A DNA stretch of 21,842 nt from an uncultured Neisseriaceae bacterium (lineage in GTDB: Bacteria > Pseudomonadota > Gammaproteobacteria > Burkholderiales > UBA11063), in contig CALFYC010000184.1 in assembly GCA_937952895.1 (NCBI GenBank), positions 1 to 21,842 of the forward strand, given 5' to 3'. Of this stretch, positions 1-8,191 are shown in pieces. The notes under the pieces are model-generated. The model saw only the letters and a program-made list of their open reading frames with translations. It was not told the origin of the DNA and searched no databases. The position numbers and the translations under genes were made by a program. The first letter of the stretch is position 1; each line of letters opens with the position of its first letter.

Positions 1-1050
1 AGAACTATTATGTTATTCCATGAAACCTATGCTTTTAGAGTAGAAGATGATATTGCTTATGTAGCTATTTTTAATCACGAATATTACTCTGGTTTAATTG
101 AATCACTGACAACTCTTAATAAAACTATTATCTTCGTTCAATCATTTGCTTTTACTACCTTGTATACTGAGGGAAGTTGGACAGTATTCTTGGATCATGA
201 CTATAGTTTTGTTAGAACATCTAAATATGAATATTTTCTACTTGATGATAATCGTCCAATACCATCATTACTAAGTGATATGTTAACAAATAGTGAAGAA
301 AAACCAGAATCACTGATTGTTTATTCTAATATCTCTGAGAACAATACGATTACACACCTTGAAAATAACTTTAACATTAAAAGTATTGATGCCGAAGGAA
401 AATTTGAATTTGGTTCTTTAGTTTGGAATTTTTATAATCAAAAAAGCACTAAATTTAAAATTAAATTAAAACCTGAGAGTAAACAAAGTTTAAAAAAATT
501 ATTACGCACAATCAAATATTTTGCCGCATGTATAGCTATCTTTTGGATTTTAGAGATATTACTTTTAACTATTAAAGATTTTCGAATTGAATCCCAAATT
601 ACTGCAGAATTAAAAAATATGGTTGCGGTTAATTATATTGGAGACAATATGATTAAATTAGCTCGTGAAAAAATCGTCAAATTAAGGCATGAGCGTGGAA
701 TTTATGATGAAACTGATGCTGCAGCTCTATTTAATATATTTTTAGATGTAATTCCAGATGTTGGTTCAGATAAAATTACACAAGTTGACTATAGTAATGA
801 TCAATTAAAGATTTTTTTAACTAGTCAATTTAATACTACTCAATTTGCTAGTTATCGAAATATTTTTGCTACCAAAAATATTGTAGCTGATATTCAAAAC
901 TATCGTGATTATAGTAAAAATTCAAAAAATAGTAACGATGCAACATCAACTGCTAATATTAATCAGCCACAAATTAGCGATAATACTACTTGGGTTATTA
1001 GTTTAAAACCAGCCTTTGCAGACAATTCTCCAACAGGAGATTTAAAATGA
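1..1050 (+). CDS. gspL: Type II secretion system protein GspL (5' partial)
   Basis: GspL is the bitopic inner-membrane platform protein of the type II secretion system. Its cytoplasmic actin-like domain binds the ATPase GspE, and its periplasmic ferredoxin-like domain pairs with GspM. The frame is open from base 1 and the first ATG is at base 10. About 170 residues precede the single membrane helix (the stretch around AACIAIFWILEILLLTI), whereas family members usually have about 235, so some 60-70 N-terminal residues lie upstream of the window. A periplasmic segment follows, with an Asn/Ser-rich low-complexity stretch near the C-terminus. The gene overlaps gspM by 4 bases (ATGA), indicating translational coupling. 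The family call rests on the topology, the order L-M-N and the motif style; sequence identity in this family is always low. Confidence 0.85.
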   Translation, partial: RTIMLFHETYAFRVEDDIAYVAIFNHEYYSGLIESLTTLNKTIIFVQSFAFTTLYTEGSWTVFLDHDYSFVRTSKYEYFLLDDNRPIPSLLSDMLTNSEEKPESLIVYSNISENNTITHLENNFNIKSIDAEGKFEFGSLVWNFYNQKSTKFKIKLKPESKQSLKKLLRTIKYFAACIAIFWILEILLLTIKDFRIESQITAELKNMVAVNYIGDNMIKLAREKIVKLRHERGIYDETDAAALFNIFLDVIPDVGSDKITQVDYSNDQLKIFLTSQFNTTQFASYRNIFATKNIVADIQNYRDYSKNSKNSNDATSTANINQPQISDNTTWVISLKPAFADNSPTGDLK

Positions 1051-1580
1051 AACAAAAAATTATCCTATATTTAAATAATTTGCTTAAAGAAGCTAATATC
1101 CGTTTAAAACCAGTTTATGCCTATTGGGAAAAACTCAGTGATCGTGAAAAGCAGTTAGTTACAATCCTTGGCGGTGTAATTGGACTTTTTATTCTAGTTT
1201 CTATTTTTAGTTCAGCAATTAGTTTTAGAAAAGCCTTAGAAGCAAGGGATATGCAACTTGAACGCTATAAAATGGAAGCATTAGTCATGTATAAAGAATA
1301 TCGCGACTTATCTTCAATTTCTGCTAATCAATTTAGTTCTGCTAATGCCGATCAGATTAAAGCTGACATTTCTGAAGTTTTAGATGTTAAAAACCCAAAT
1401 GTGGTGGTACAAGACAATGTATTAAGTATTGATGTTGATAATGCTGATTTTAAATCGATTATGCTATTTTTAGATCAAATGCGTAATAGTTATGGGTTAT
1501 TTCCAGATAAATTAAAAATTACTCGCTTATCCAAATCTGGTTATGCTTCATTTAGTGTTACATTTATTTTAGAGGGTTAA
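1047..1580 (+). CDS. gspM: Type II secretion system protein GspM
   Basis: This is a 177-residue bitopic inner-membrane protein that partners GspL in the secretion platform. It has a short cytoplasmic N-terminus with the WEKLSDREKQLV segment typical of GspM, a single membrane helix at about residues 40-60 (TILGGVIGLFILVSIF), and then a periplasmic coiled-coil and ferredoxin-like domain. The start codon overlaps the gspL stop (ATGA) and the stop codon abuts the gspN start with no spacer, so the three genes are one translationally coupled operon. Length is normal for the family. Confidence comes mainly from position between gspL and gspN together with topology. Confidence 0.88.
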   Translation: MKQKIILYLNNLLKEANIRLKPVYAYWEKLSDREKQLVTILGGVIGLFILVSIFSSAISFRKALEARDMQLERYKMEALVMYKEYRDLSSISANQFSSANADQIKADISEVLDVKNPNVVVQDNVLSIDVDNADFKSIMLFLDQMRNSYGLFPDKLKITRLSKSGYASFSVTFILEG

Positions 1581-2324
1581 ATGGATAGCACATCTTTAGT
1601 AAAAATTAAGCGCTATATAATAGTATCAGCTTTTTTATTAGTATTCATTTTTAGCCTAGCTGCTAATTTGCCTGCTTGGGTACTTGGTAATGTAGTAGAA
1701 AAATATTCCCAAGGGAAACTTAAAATTTATAATCAAACTGGTACATTTTGGACTGGTTCAGGATTATTTGTAGCAATTGATAATAATGGAAAGCAGTCCG
1801 CCCCATTACTAATGATTAACTGGAAGATCCGTTTAGGTATTAATAAATTTGTCGATGCAAAATTTACGATTGATAACAACCAAATAGCAGAAGTATATTT
1901 AGCAAAAAATGGTCTTAATTTAGATAATTTAAATTTATCCTTATCTATTAGCCAAGTATCTCATCTAGTAAATGTTATAACCAGTTTTGGCTTATCCGGA
2001 AATTTAAATTTAAGTTGTCGCCATATGATGCTATCCAGTAAAAATTCCTCTGGCACCTTTAATATTAACTTAGATAATGTATCTTCAAATATGTCCCCAG
2101 TTAATCCATTAGGTAGCTATCAAATTAGTTTTGATGCTGAAAATGGCGGGCTTAATGTATCTTCGAATCCAAATTCAGCATTACAATTGAATGGCTCAGG
2201 TAGTATTCGTGGTTTAAATCTAAAAGGTTCAATTGACAAAACTAAAAGCGAGAAAATGTTACAGTTTATCTCAGTTTTAGGAATGCCAGGTGCTGATGGC
2301 ACCTATAATATAAAAGTATTTTAA
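1581..2324 (+). CDS. gspN: Type II secretion system protein GspN
   Basis: This 247-residue protein begins directly after the gspM stop codon. It has one N-terminal membrane helix (residues about 12-35, IVSAFLLVFIFSLAANLPAW) followed by a beta-rich periplasmic domain. It carries the features I associate with the T2SSN family: an early GTFWTGSG motif, a W.....G....A.F. segment and a C-terminal MPGADGTYNIKVF ending. GspN is an accessory inner-membrane component found in only some type II systems, and its mechanistic role is not well settled. Its presence at the end of an L-M-N cluster fits beta- and gammaproteobacterial operons. No rho-independent terminator separates it from rlmB, which starts 10 bases later. 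Confidence 0.85.
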   Translation: MDSTSLVKIKRYIIVSAFLLVFIFSLAANLPAWVLGNVVEKYSQGKLKIYNQTGTFWTGSGLFVAIDNNGKQSAPLLMINWKIRLGINKFVDAKFTIDNNQIAEVYLAKNGLNLDNLNLSLSISQVSHLVNVITSFGLSGNLNLSCRHMMLSSKNSSGTFNINLDNVSSNMSPVNPLGSYQISFDAENGGLNVSSNPNSALQLNGSGSIRGLNLKGSIDKTKSEKMLQFISVLGMPGADGTYNIKVF

Positions 2325-2334
2325 AAAATATAAT

Positions 2335-3105
2335 ATGTTAAATTTAATTTTTGGTTTTCATAGTATTGATTCATATTTAAATAATAATCCTGAATTAATT
2401 CATACTATTTATATTGATAAAAATAGTAAAAATTCCAGGCTTCAAATTATCCTTAATCAAGCTAAAACTAAAAATATTCAAGTTATGCTAGTAGATTCTA
2501 AAAAGCTTGATCAAATGGCTATTAATACTAAACACCAAGGAATTATTGCTGAAATATTTCAGAAAAACAAATCTAACCTTACCTTAAATCAGGTACTTGA
2601 AGATTTAAAAGATAAGTCGAATTTACTTTTTTTAATTCTTGATGGGATTACCGATCCACATAATCTTGGTGCAATACTCAGAACTGCGGAATGCTTCGCA
2701 GTTGATGCTGTAATTATTCCAAAACATAATTCAGCCAACGCAGATAGTGCAATTGTTACTAAGTCTTCAAGCGGGGCGATTAATCATATTAATTTAATTA
2801 CTGTAAATAATTTAAATCAAGCGATTGAGAAATTAAAAGAGCATCAATTTTGGATTGCTGGAACTAATTTATCCGATAAATCAATTAGCCTATTTGATTT
2901 TAAACATACCGGAAATTTAGCTTGGGTTTTAGGTAGTGAAGGTTCAGGGCTTCGTCGATTAGTTACAGAAAATTGTGATTACTTAGTTTCAATTCCAATG
3001 CTTGGGCAAACTCAATCATTAAATGTCTCGGTTGCGGCAGGAATAATTCTATCTTATTCAAGGTTTGAATTAAAAAATCAAAACGCAAAAACATCTAAAA
3101 GTTAA
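2335..3105 (+). CDS. rlmB: 23S rRNA (guanosine-2'-O)-methyltransferase RlmB
   Basis: SpoU/TrmH-class SAM-dependent enzyme that methylates the 2'-O-ribose of G2251 (E. coli numbering) in the peptidyl-transferase P loop of 23S rRNA. The 256-residue length matches the family. The N-terminal substrate-binding domain opens with FGFHSIDSYL and contains HQGIIAE. The SPOUT domain shows motif 1 (DGITDPHNLGAILRTAE, from about residue 103), motif 2 (WVLGSEGSGLRRL, about residue 196) and motif 3 (SIPMLGQTQSLNVSVAAG, about residue 220), which build the knotted cofactor site and the catalytic Asn/Arg positions. It follows gspN by 10 bases with no obvious ribosome-binding site, so it is probably read through from the gsp operon. 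Confidence 0.95.
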   Translation: MLNLIFGFHSIDSYLNNNPELIHTIYIDKNSKNSRLQIILNQAKTKNIQVMLVDSKKLDQMAINTKHQGIIAEIFQKNKSNLTLNQVLEDLKDKSNLLFLILDGITDPHNLGAILRTAECFAVDAVIIPKHNSANADSAIVTKSSSGAINHINLITVNNLNQAIEKLKEHQFWIAGTNLSDKSISLFDFKHTGNLAWVLGSEGSGLRRLVTENCDYLVSIPMLGQTQSLNVSVAAGIILSYSRFELKNQNAKTSKS

Positions 3106-3135
3106 CCAATTAATGTTATATTATAGATTGGGATC

Positions 3136-3160
3136 AAATAATATATTATTTTTTTCTTTG
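3136..3160 (+). terminator. Possible weak AT-only terminator after rlmB
   Basis: An AT-only inverted repeat (AAATAA-TATA-TTATTT, 3136-3151) runs straight into a T-rich tract. Pairing is weak because the stem has no G or C, so its role as terminator of the gsp-rlmB transcript is only a suggestion. The same bases are the C-terminal lysine-rich tail of the decayed minus-strand gene. Confidence 0.25.
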
Positions 3161-3663
3161 GCTTTTTAATAACTTTAGGAGAAATTTCTAGAATGGTAAA
3201 GAATTTTAATTTTGCCTCAGTTTCAACATCAACTGTTTCTAAACCATCCTAAATAGGCATAAGTAGTTCGCCAATTCTTTTTTCGACCTGATCTGTAAGA
3301 ACCTTCTGAGTTGAGTAATCTTCTTCATTTACAATTTCTACAATTGTACAATTTGTTTCTCTAACTTTAACCAAAGTTTCAACTATTGCTAAAATAGCTT
3401 TAGGACTTTTAAAAATAGTTGCAAACATATATAATAGAATTTTGCGAAATTCTTTAAGCTTATATGCTCTGCCTCATTTTATTGAGCAGCAATCAATTCA
3501 AGAATATATCCTTTAGGAAATTTCTCTGGATTATTCTTAACAGCTTCATTAATTCTTTTTGCTTCTACTGCACAAATTGGATCTACATTAATATCTAAAT
3601 AGCATGTTGTCGATTAATTTCAATTATTTTACTTTCAACTTCCTTATAATCTATTAATTACAT
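3150..3663 (-). pseudogene. Decayed ORF6N-domain (phage antirepressor / Bro-N-like) gene
   Basis: No intact frame exists here, but the minus strand reads as a broken ORF6N protein. A Shine-Dalgarno sequence (AAAGGA) and ATG are present at 3663, followed at once by TAA. After that stop the same frame gives LIDYKEVESKIIEINRQHAI. A frameshift near 3600 leads into LDINVDPICAVEAKRINEAV and KNNPEKFPKGYILEL, matching the ORF6N pattern of E.....I...... LD.D.A..Y.VE...LN.AVKRN..FP..F.F.L. A second disruption with apparent loss of the middle gives LYMFATIFKSPKAILAIVET and further coiled-coil-like sequence, interrupted by a TAG at 3249-3251, ending in ETEAKLKFFTILE and a Lys-rich tail. ORF6N domains occur in phage and mobile-element antirepressor-like DNA-binding proteins. 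It lies 15 bases downstream of the hybrid kinase on the same strand. Confidence 0.72.
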
Positions 3664-3678
3664 GATAATCCTTTAAAT

Positions 3679-6156
3679 TTATAATTTAATTAATTTTTCT
3701 ATATCCTCTTTTGCTACAATCTTCAAATAAGATGGGATAACTTTGGTTAATGGTTTACCAGAAATTACATAAATATGTTCATAACCTTGTTCATGTAAGT
3801 TCTGCGCCATATCAATACCATCAATGTCAGAATCAGGAAAGATATTATCAATACACATCTTAGTTGATTTTGAATATTGAGAAACTTGAGATAAAAACTC
3901 CTCAGGATCATAATAAACATCAATTTTATTGTCTTTACTACTTAAACCAACAAAACTTTGAACAAAATCTTTATCATCATCAACAAGCACTAAATCTATA
4001 TTTTTTGTTTCATTTTCAATTTGATCATTAAATGTTGTCAATATCATTGGTGCAAGAGTTTTCGGTAAAATCTTTGTCTCAGCTCGAATTGCAGCATTTT
4101 TAATATCATCATTATTATAAAAACTGGTAACAAGTAGAGAGCGTTTTACCCCAGAAGATTTAATAACATCAATACCTGTATAATCTTCTTTGACAAATTT
4201 ATAATCAACTAATAATAAAACTTTTTGCTTTCCTTTTTCGGATAAATTCTCTATAAAATTTAATGCTTTTCTTACAGTAGTGAAATGTTCAATTTGAATA
4301 TCTGGAGCTTGTTTTAAGATAACTTTTAATTTAGCGTCCCAGGCGCCATGAATTGATTGGTCATCATCTATAATAATTATAATATCATCTCTATTCAGTT
4401 TGATCTCTTCTGCAATCCATTCAGGTGCTTTAATTCTTGGGAAAGTTAAAATTAATGAAGTTCCAACGCCTGTTTTTGACTTAATATCAAGTGTTCCATT
4501 ATTATTTTTCAGTGTATCGAAAACTTGACTTAAACCTATTCCATGTCCATTTTTTTTGTTAAATGTTACTGATTCATTTTTGAGTAATTTATCTACAAGT
4601 TCTGGGGACATTCCTTTACCATTATCTTCTATACTTATAATGACTGAATCTTCATTAGAATCCAATAGAAAAGATATTATACATTCATCAGAATTGTCCA
4701 AAGCTTCAACTGAATTATTTGTTATATTGGATATAGACCTTGCAAAATCACTTCTACTTATATTGATAAAAGCAAAACTACTATCAAAATCCGCATTAAA
4801 TATAAACTTAACTGGAGACTTAATATATTGAGATCGTTTTTCAGAAATAAGATCTAGCAATATTGTAGAAACTAATGTTGGTTGTGCAAAATCTTTATCT
4901 TTTGATTTTTGTGGTGTATATTCACGCAATAAATCATTTGCAATATCTTCTAACCTACCACTGGCAGTTCTCAATATTTCACGATTCTTTTCATCCAATT
5001 CTGTACAATAACTAGCAAGCATTATTAGGCTTGCTAGTGGAGATCTTATATCATGAACAACCCTATCTGCTTTTTGTCTAAAAGCCTCTTGCTGCTCTGT
5101 TAATAATTTATATTTTTCATTCTCAGCCCGTAAATGTTTAGCTTTTAGATTTTCGGCTTCTTTTTCTGCTGTAATATTTACAGAAGTTCCTATAATTCCA
5201 ATTACATTTCCATCATTATCATATAGTGGTCCTTTAATTGATTTAAAAACTTTGTAAATTCCAGTAGAAATATCATTGATTGATTCTTCTTGAGATAGAA
5301 TTTCTCGTGTTTCCATAACCTTTTTATTATGGCTTAATATATGTTCTGCAATCTCTTTTGGATAAAAATTATAAGGACTTTTACCAATAATATCATTAAA
5401 ATTTTTTGCCCCCATCTCGTCCAAACATACTTTATTCAAACCCATTACAACCCCATCTGCATCATGCCAGTAAATAAGAGCCGGCACCGCTGGCGCTACA
5501 GCCTCTAACATTTCAAGCATACTTGGATTATTTCTCTTGGCTGATAAATTAATTAAACTTTCTAACTTGGCAAGCATATTAGTTAATTCACTATTTTCAT
5601 AATAAGCTCTATAAAAATTGACCAGCATTGGGTCTATCTCTTCAAATTTAAAAGCATGTTCAACCACTAATGGGAAATTGATTAAAGTGAATAAAGACTT
5701 TAGATAAGCTTCATGTGTAACTATTATTATAGAACATTGATTTGATATACAATATTTAAAAACCACTGAAAATAAACGTTGAATAACATTAGCTTTATCA
5801 GAATATGCTACATGCACAGCTAATTTTGAAACATCCATACACTTTGTTTTATCTGGAGGCATATATGAATTTACAACTTTACTACTAGGATAATATTCAA
5901 GATCGAACTTGTTGTACTCGTCTACTCTGCTTAACCTAATACATCCAACCAATACTTGACTGTCAAAAGCTCCAAACCAAATTGCGGTTTCTGTAAGTTT
6001 ATCTACTAATATTTTTTTGTTATTTTGAGTTTCAACTCTAAGGTGTGAAGGATTATTAGGAGAAAACCCCCATTCCATATTATCAACATATACGTCATAA
6101 AGCAATGTAGAAGCACTATCTACTTCATGTTTATCTAATTGTTTAATTATTATCAA
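3679..6156 (-). CDS. Soluble hybrid histidine kinase: GNAT/LuxI-like N-acyltransferase - PAS - HisKA - HATPase - REC - REC
   Basis: Start is TTG at 6156, chosen because a near-perfect AAGGAGG sits 6 bases upstream; an upstream in-frame TTG (6180) has no such site. In the resulting 825 residues I see no membrane helix. Residues about 1-180 resemble GNAT/autoinducer-synthase-like acyltransferases (YDVYVDNMEW, AIWFGAFD, VGCIRLSR, MDVSKLAV in the positions of LuxI's G.IRL and E.SRFAV). A PAS domain follows (about 222-332, IYWHDADGVVMGLNK), a short coiled coil, HisKA with H-box VVHDIRSPLASL (His368), and a HATPase domain with N-box NNSVEA, G1 DNGKGM and G2 GHGIGL. Two receivers complete it: REC1 (acidic 597-599, Asp651, Thr677, Lys699) and REC2 (acidic 726-728, Asp770, Ser799, Lys816). 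All phosphotransfer residues appear intact. The ligand and output are unknown; no DNA-binding domain is present, so signalling must pass to another protein. Confidence 0.88.
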   Translation of the reverse strand: MIIIKQLDKHEVDSASTLLYDVYVDNMEWGFSPNNPSHLRVETQNNKKILVDKLTETAIWFGAFDSQVLVGCIRLSRVDEYNKFDLEYYPSSKVVNSYMPPDKTKCMDVSKLAVHVAYSDKANVIQRLFSVVFKYCISNQCSIIIVTHEAYLKSLFTLINFPLVVEHAFKFEEIDPMLVNFYRAYYENSELTNMLAKLESLINLSAKRNNPSMLEMLEAVAPAVPALIYWHDADGVVMGLNKVCLDEMGAKNFNDIIGKSPYNFYPKEIAEHILSHNKKVMETREILSQEESINDISTGIYKVFKSIKGPLYDNDGNVIGIIGTSVNITAEKEAENLKAKHLRAENEKYKLLTEQQEAFRQKADRVVHDIRSPLASLIMLASYCTELDEKNREILRTASGRLEDIANDLLREYTPQKSKDKDFAQPTLVSTILLDLISEKRSQYIKSPVKFIFNADFDSSFAFINISRSDFARSISNITNNSVEALDNSDECIISFLLDSNEDSVIISIEDNGKGMSPELVDKLLKNESVTFNKKNGHGIGLSQVFDTLKNNNGTLDIKSKTGVGTSLILTFPRIKAPEWIAEEIKLNRDDIIIIIDDDQSIHGAWDAKLKVILKQAPDIQIEHFTTVRKALNFIENLSEKGKQKVLLLVDYKFVKEDYTGIDVIKSSGVKRSLLVTSFYNNDDIKNAAIRAETKILPKTLAPMILTTFNDQIENETKNIDLVLVDDDKDFVQSFVGLSSKDNKIDVYYDPEEFLSQVSQYSKSTKMCIDNIFPDSDIDGIDMAQNLHEQGYEHIYVISGKPLTKVIPSYLKIVAKEDIEKLIKL

Positions 6157-6601
6157 ATTATGCCTCCTTCTTGTAGACAAGAATAATCAATATCAAAAAT
6201 TGACACGCTAAAACTCGGCATATATGAAATTTATTTTTAATTATTTAAATCAACTAAATCCGCATTGATAAATATCCAAATACCAAGTAAATAGTTTTTT
6301 ATTAAAGTTAGCTATTTTAAACTGATTCTTTTATAAAAATGTTAAATTTGTTTAACTTCCTTATATGACTGGGTTAATTAATCAGTAACCAACCGGAAGG
6401 CGGTAGATATTTATTAAACCATCACAAATTTTTGATATATTATATTGTTATATAAATTGCAAAATCTTAGAATGGTTATATTTCTTTTATAATTCAAATA
6501 CATTTTTTTTATTAGAGTTTAACAGTGCATATTTTATTTATACTTCAGAATAAATATAACACACTACAAAATAAACACTATTAGGATTAAGCCAATAAAC
6601 C

Positions 6602-6737
6602 TTAAAAATTCGCTACTTCCAGACAAAGTTTTTTCTTTTGAACATTCTCATCTTCTAACGTCCCAATACTAAATTTTGGAGCCGGATGGGTTGCAATTAA
6701 CTTACCATTTTTGGAATAATTTGATTTAATCTTATGT
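6602..6737 (-). pseudogene. Short coding-like remnant of unknown origin
   Basis: The minus strand stays open from a TAA near 6737 to a TAA at 6602-6604 and reads in part NYSKNGKLIATHPAPKFSIG followed by TLEDENVQKKKLCLEVANF. The composition looks protein-like, and higher in G and C than its AT-rich surroundings. An ATG ATT just upstream of the opening stop has no ribosome-binding site. It could be the tail of a lost gene, or chance. I do not recognise the family. Confidence 0.25.
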
Positions 6738-6780
6738 TAAATCATTCTAGAAAGTCACGTATCAAAGTTAAATTTCTAAA

Positions 6781-6810
6781 GCCCAATATTTTCTGTTAAA
6801 AATGTTGGGC
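6781..6810 (-). terminator. Strong 12-bp stem-loop, terminator-like on the minus strand
   Basis: GCCCAATATTTT pairs with AAAATGTTGGGC across a 6-base loop (CTGTTA), giving 12 pairs with one G-U. On the minus strand the hairpin is followed by TTTAGAAATTTAAC, a modest T-rich run; on the plus strand no T tract follows. It may therefore terminate a minus-strand transcript from a gene now lost, or be a structural element. With no gene immediately upstream on the minus strand its purpose is unclear. Confidence 0.4.
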
Positions 6811-6965
6811 CTACATTATAACTATCTTATATTCTAAATCCTTTTCAATATTTAGTTCTATATATTCTGATAATTAAGATTTTATAAACCATGGTTTCTC
6901 ACAACCAGATATCAAGAAAATAATAAAATTTAATCTTTATAAAGATACCTTTTACGGAAAAAAAT

Positions 6966-8156
6966 ATGGATGGTAAGTCACAGTTAGAAATAATAAAAAG
7001 AGGGGTTGATGAGATTCTTCCTGAAGCTGAATTAATTGAAAAACTTGCATTAAATCGTCCATTAAAAATTAAAGCTGGCTTTGACCCAACTGCTCCTGAT
7101 TTACATTTAGGCCATACTGTATTATTAACTAAAATGCGTCAATTACAAGATTTAGGTCATGAAATATCCTTTTTAATTGGTGATTTTACCGGTAAAATTG
7201 GTGATCCAACAGGTAAAAATTCCACTCGCCCACCTTTAACTAATGAACAAATCCAAGAAAATGCCGAAACTTATGCCAAACAAGTATTTAAAGTGTTGGA
7301 TAAAGCCAAAACTAAGATTTGCTTTAATTCTAAGTGGTTAGATGATTTAGGAGCTGGTGGCATGCTTAAATTAGCAGCAACTCAAACTGTAGCAAGAATG
7401 CTTGAACGCGATGATTTTTCTAAAAGATTTTCTGAAAATAAACCTATTGCAATTCATGAATTTATGTATCCCCTACTTCAAGGCTATGATTCTGTCGCCA
7501 TGGAATCAGATATTGAATTAGGCGGCACTGATCAAAGATTTAATCTCTTAATGGGACGTGAACTCCAAAAACATTATAATAAGCCCCAACAATGTATCAT
7601 CATGATGCCACTTTTAGAAGGCTTAGATGGTGTCAATAAAATGTCTAAATCACTAGGTAATTATATTGGGATTGATGAACCTGCTACTGAAATTTTTGGT
7701 AAAGTAATGAGCATATCGGATGAATTAATGTGGCGCTATTTTAGTCTAGTATCTTTAAAAACTACTCATGAAATTGCTGAATTTCGACAAGAAGTATTAA
7801 ATGGTAGAAATCCACGTGATATTAAAGTGGAATTAGCAAAAGAAATCGTTAGCCGTTTTCATTCAAAAGAAGATGCCGAAAATGCATTAAACGATTTTGA
7901 ATTGAAATTTAAACAAGGCGGTATACCTGAAGATTTAGTATTAATTGAATTAGATACAGAAAATAGAACTATTGGCAATATTTTAAAGCAAGCCAATTTA
8001 GTGAGTTCAACTTCAGAAGGATTAAGAATGATTGATCAAGGTGGAGTTAAAATTAATTCAACTAAAATTAGTGATAAAGCCTTATTACTGGATACTAATG
8101 AAGAGTATGTAATTCAAGTTGGCAAGCGTAAATTTGCCAAAATAATACTAAAATAA
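6966..8156 (+). CDS. tyrS: Tyrosyl-tRNA synthetase
   Basis: Class I aminoacyl-tRNA synthetase that activates tyrosine with ATP and charges tRNA-Tyr in the cytosol. The 396 residues show the HIGH-type signature as HLGH (residues 47-50, within FDPTAPDLHLGHTVLL), the IGDFTGKIGDPTGK loop characteristic of the TyrRS variant common in proteobacteria, the GGTDQRFNLLMGREL tyrosine/anticodon-side helix, and KMSKS at 225-229. A C-terminal S4 RNA-binding domain spans about 335-394 (EGLRMIDQGGVKIN). It is complete. The upstream ribosome-binding site is weak (ACGGA 8 bases before the ATG). It is followed closely by the lptM-like gene and could be the first gene of the plus-strand run to recN. Confidence 0.96.
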   Translation: MDGKSQLEIIKRGVDEILPEAELIEKLALNRPLKIKAGFDPTAPDLHLGHTVLLTKMRQLQDLGHEISFLIGDFTGKIGDPTGKNSTRPPLTNEQIQENAETYAKQVFKVLDKAKTKICFNSKWLDDLGAGGMLKLAATQTVARMLERDDFSKRFSENKPIAIHEFMYPLLQGYDSVAMESDIELGGTDQRFNLLMGRELQKHYNKPQQCIIMMPLLEGLDGVNKMSKSLGNYIGIDEPATEIFGKVMSISDELMWRYFSLVSLKTTHEIAEFRQEVLNGRNPRDIKVELAKEIVSRFHSKEDAENALNDFELKFKQGGIPEDLVLIELDTENRTIGNILKQANLVSSTSEGLRMIDQGGVKINSTKISDKALLLDTNEEYVIQVGKRKFAKIILK

Positions 8157-8191
8157 TACCTAAATCATTAAATTTGAGGATTGATAATAGC

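Larger units (their letters stand above)
6157..6965. other. Long intergenic region with gene remnants and a hairpin
   Basis: About 800 bases between the kinase start and tyrS. Frames are repeatedly interrupted on both strands. It contains a 45-codon minus-strand fragment (6602-6737, described separately), a strong hairpin at 6781-6810 and a 12-base palindrome AAACCATGGTTT at 6886-6897. The kinase promoter (minus) and the tyrS promoter (plus) should both lie here, but I could not place convincing -35/-10 pairs. No tRNA or intact gene is seen. Confidence 0.6.

Noticed and set aside
4556..4831. Plus-strand frame within the hybrid kinase
   Set aside because: It is antisense to the HATPase domain and has no independent evidence.
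6361..6420. Locally GC-richer patch (CCAACCGGAAGGCGG) considered as a mobile-element end or tRNA piece
   Set aside because: No inverted terminal repeat, transposase remnant or cloverleaf could be built around it.
6891..6923. Ten-codon frame (MVSHNQISRK) before tyrS, considered as an attenuator leader peptide
   Set aside because: It contains no tyrosine codons, has no ribosome-binding site and is not followed by a terminator-antiterminator pair.
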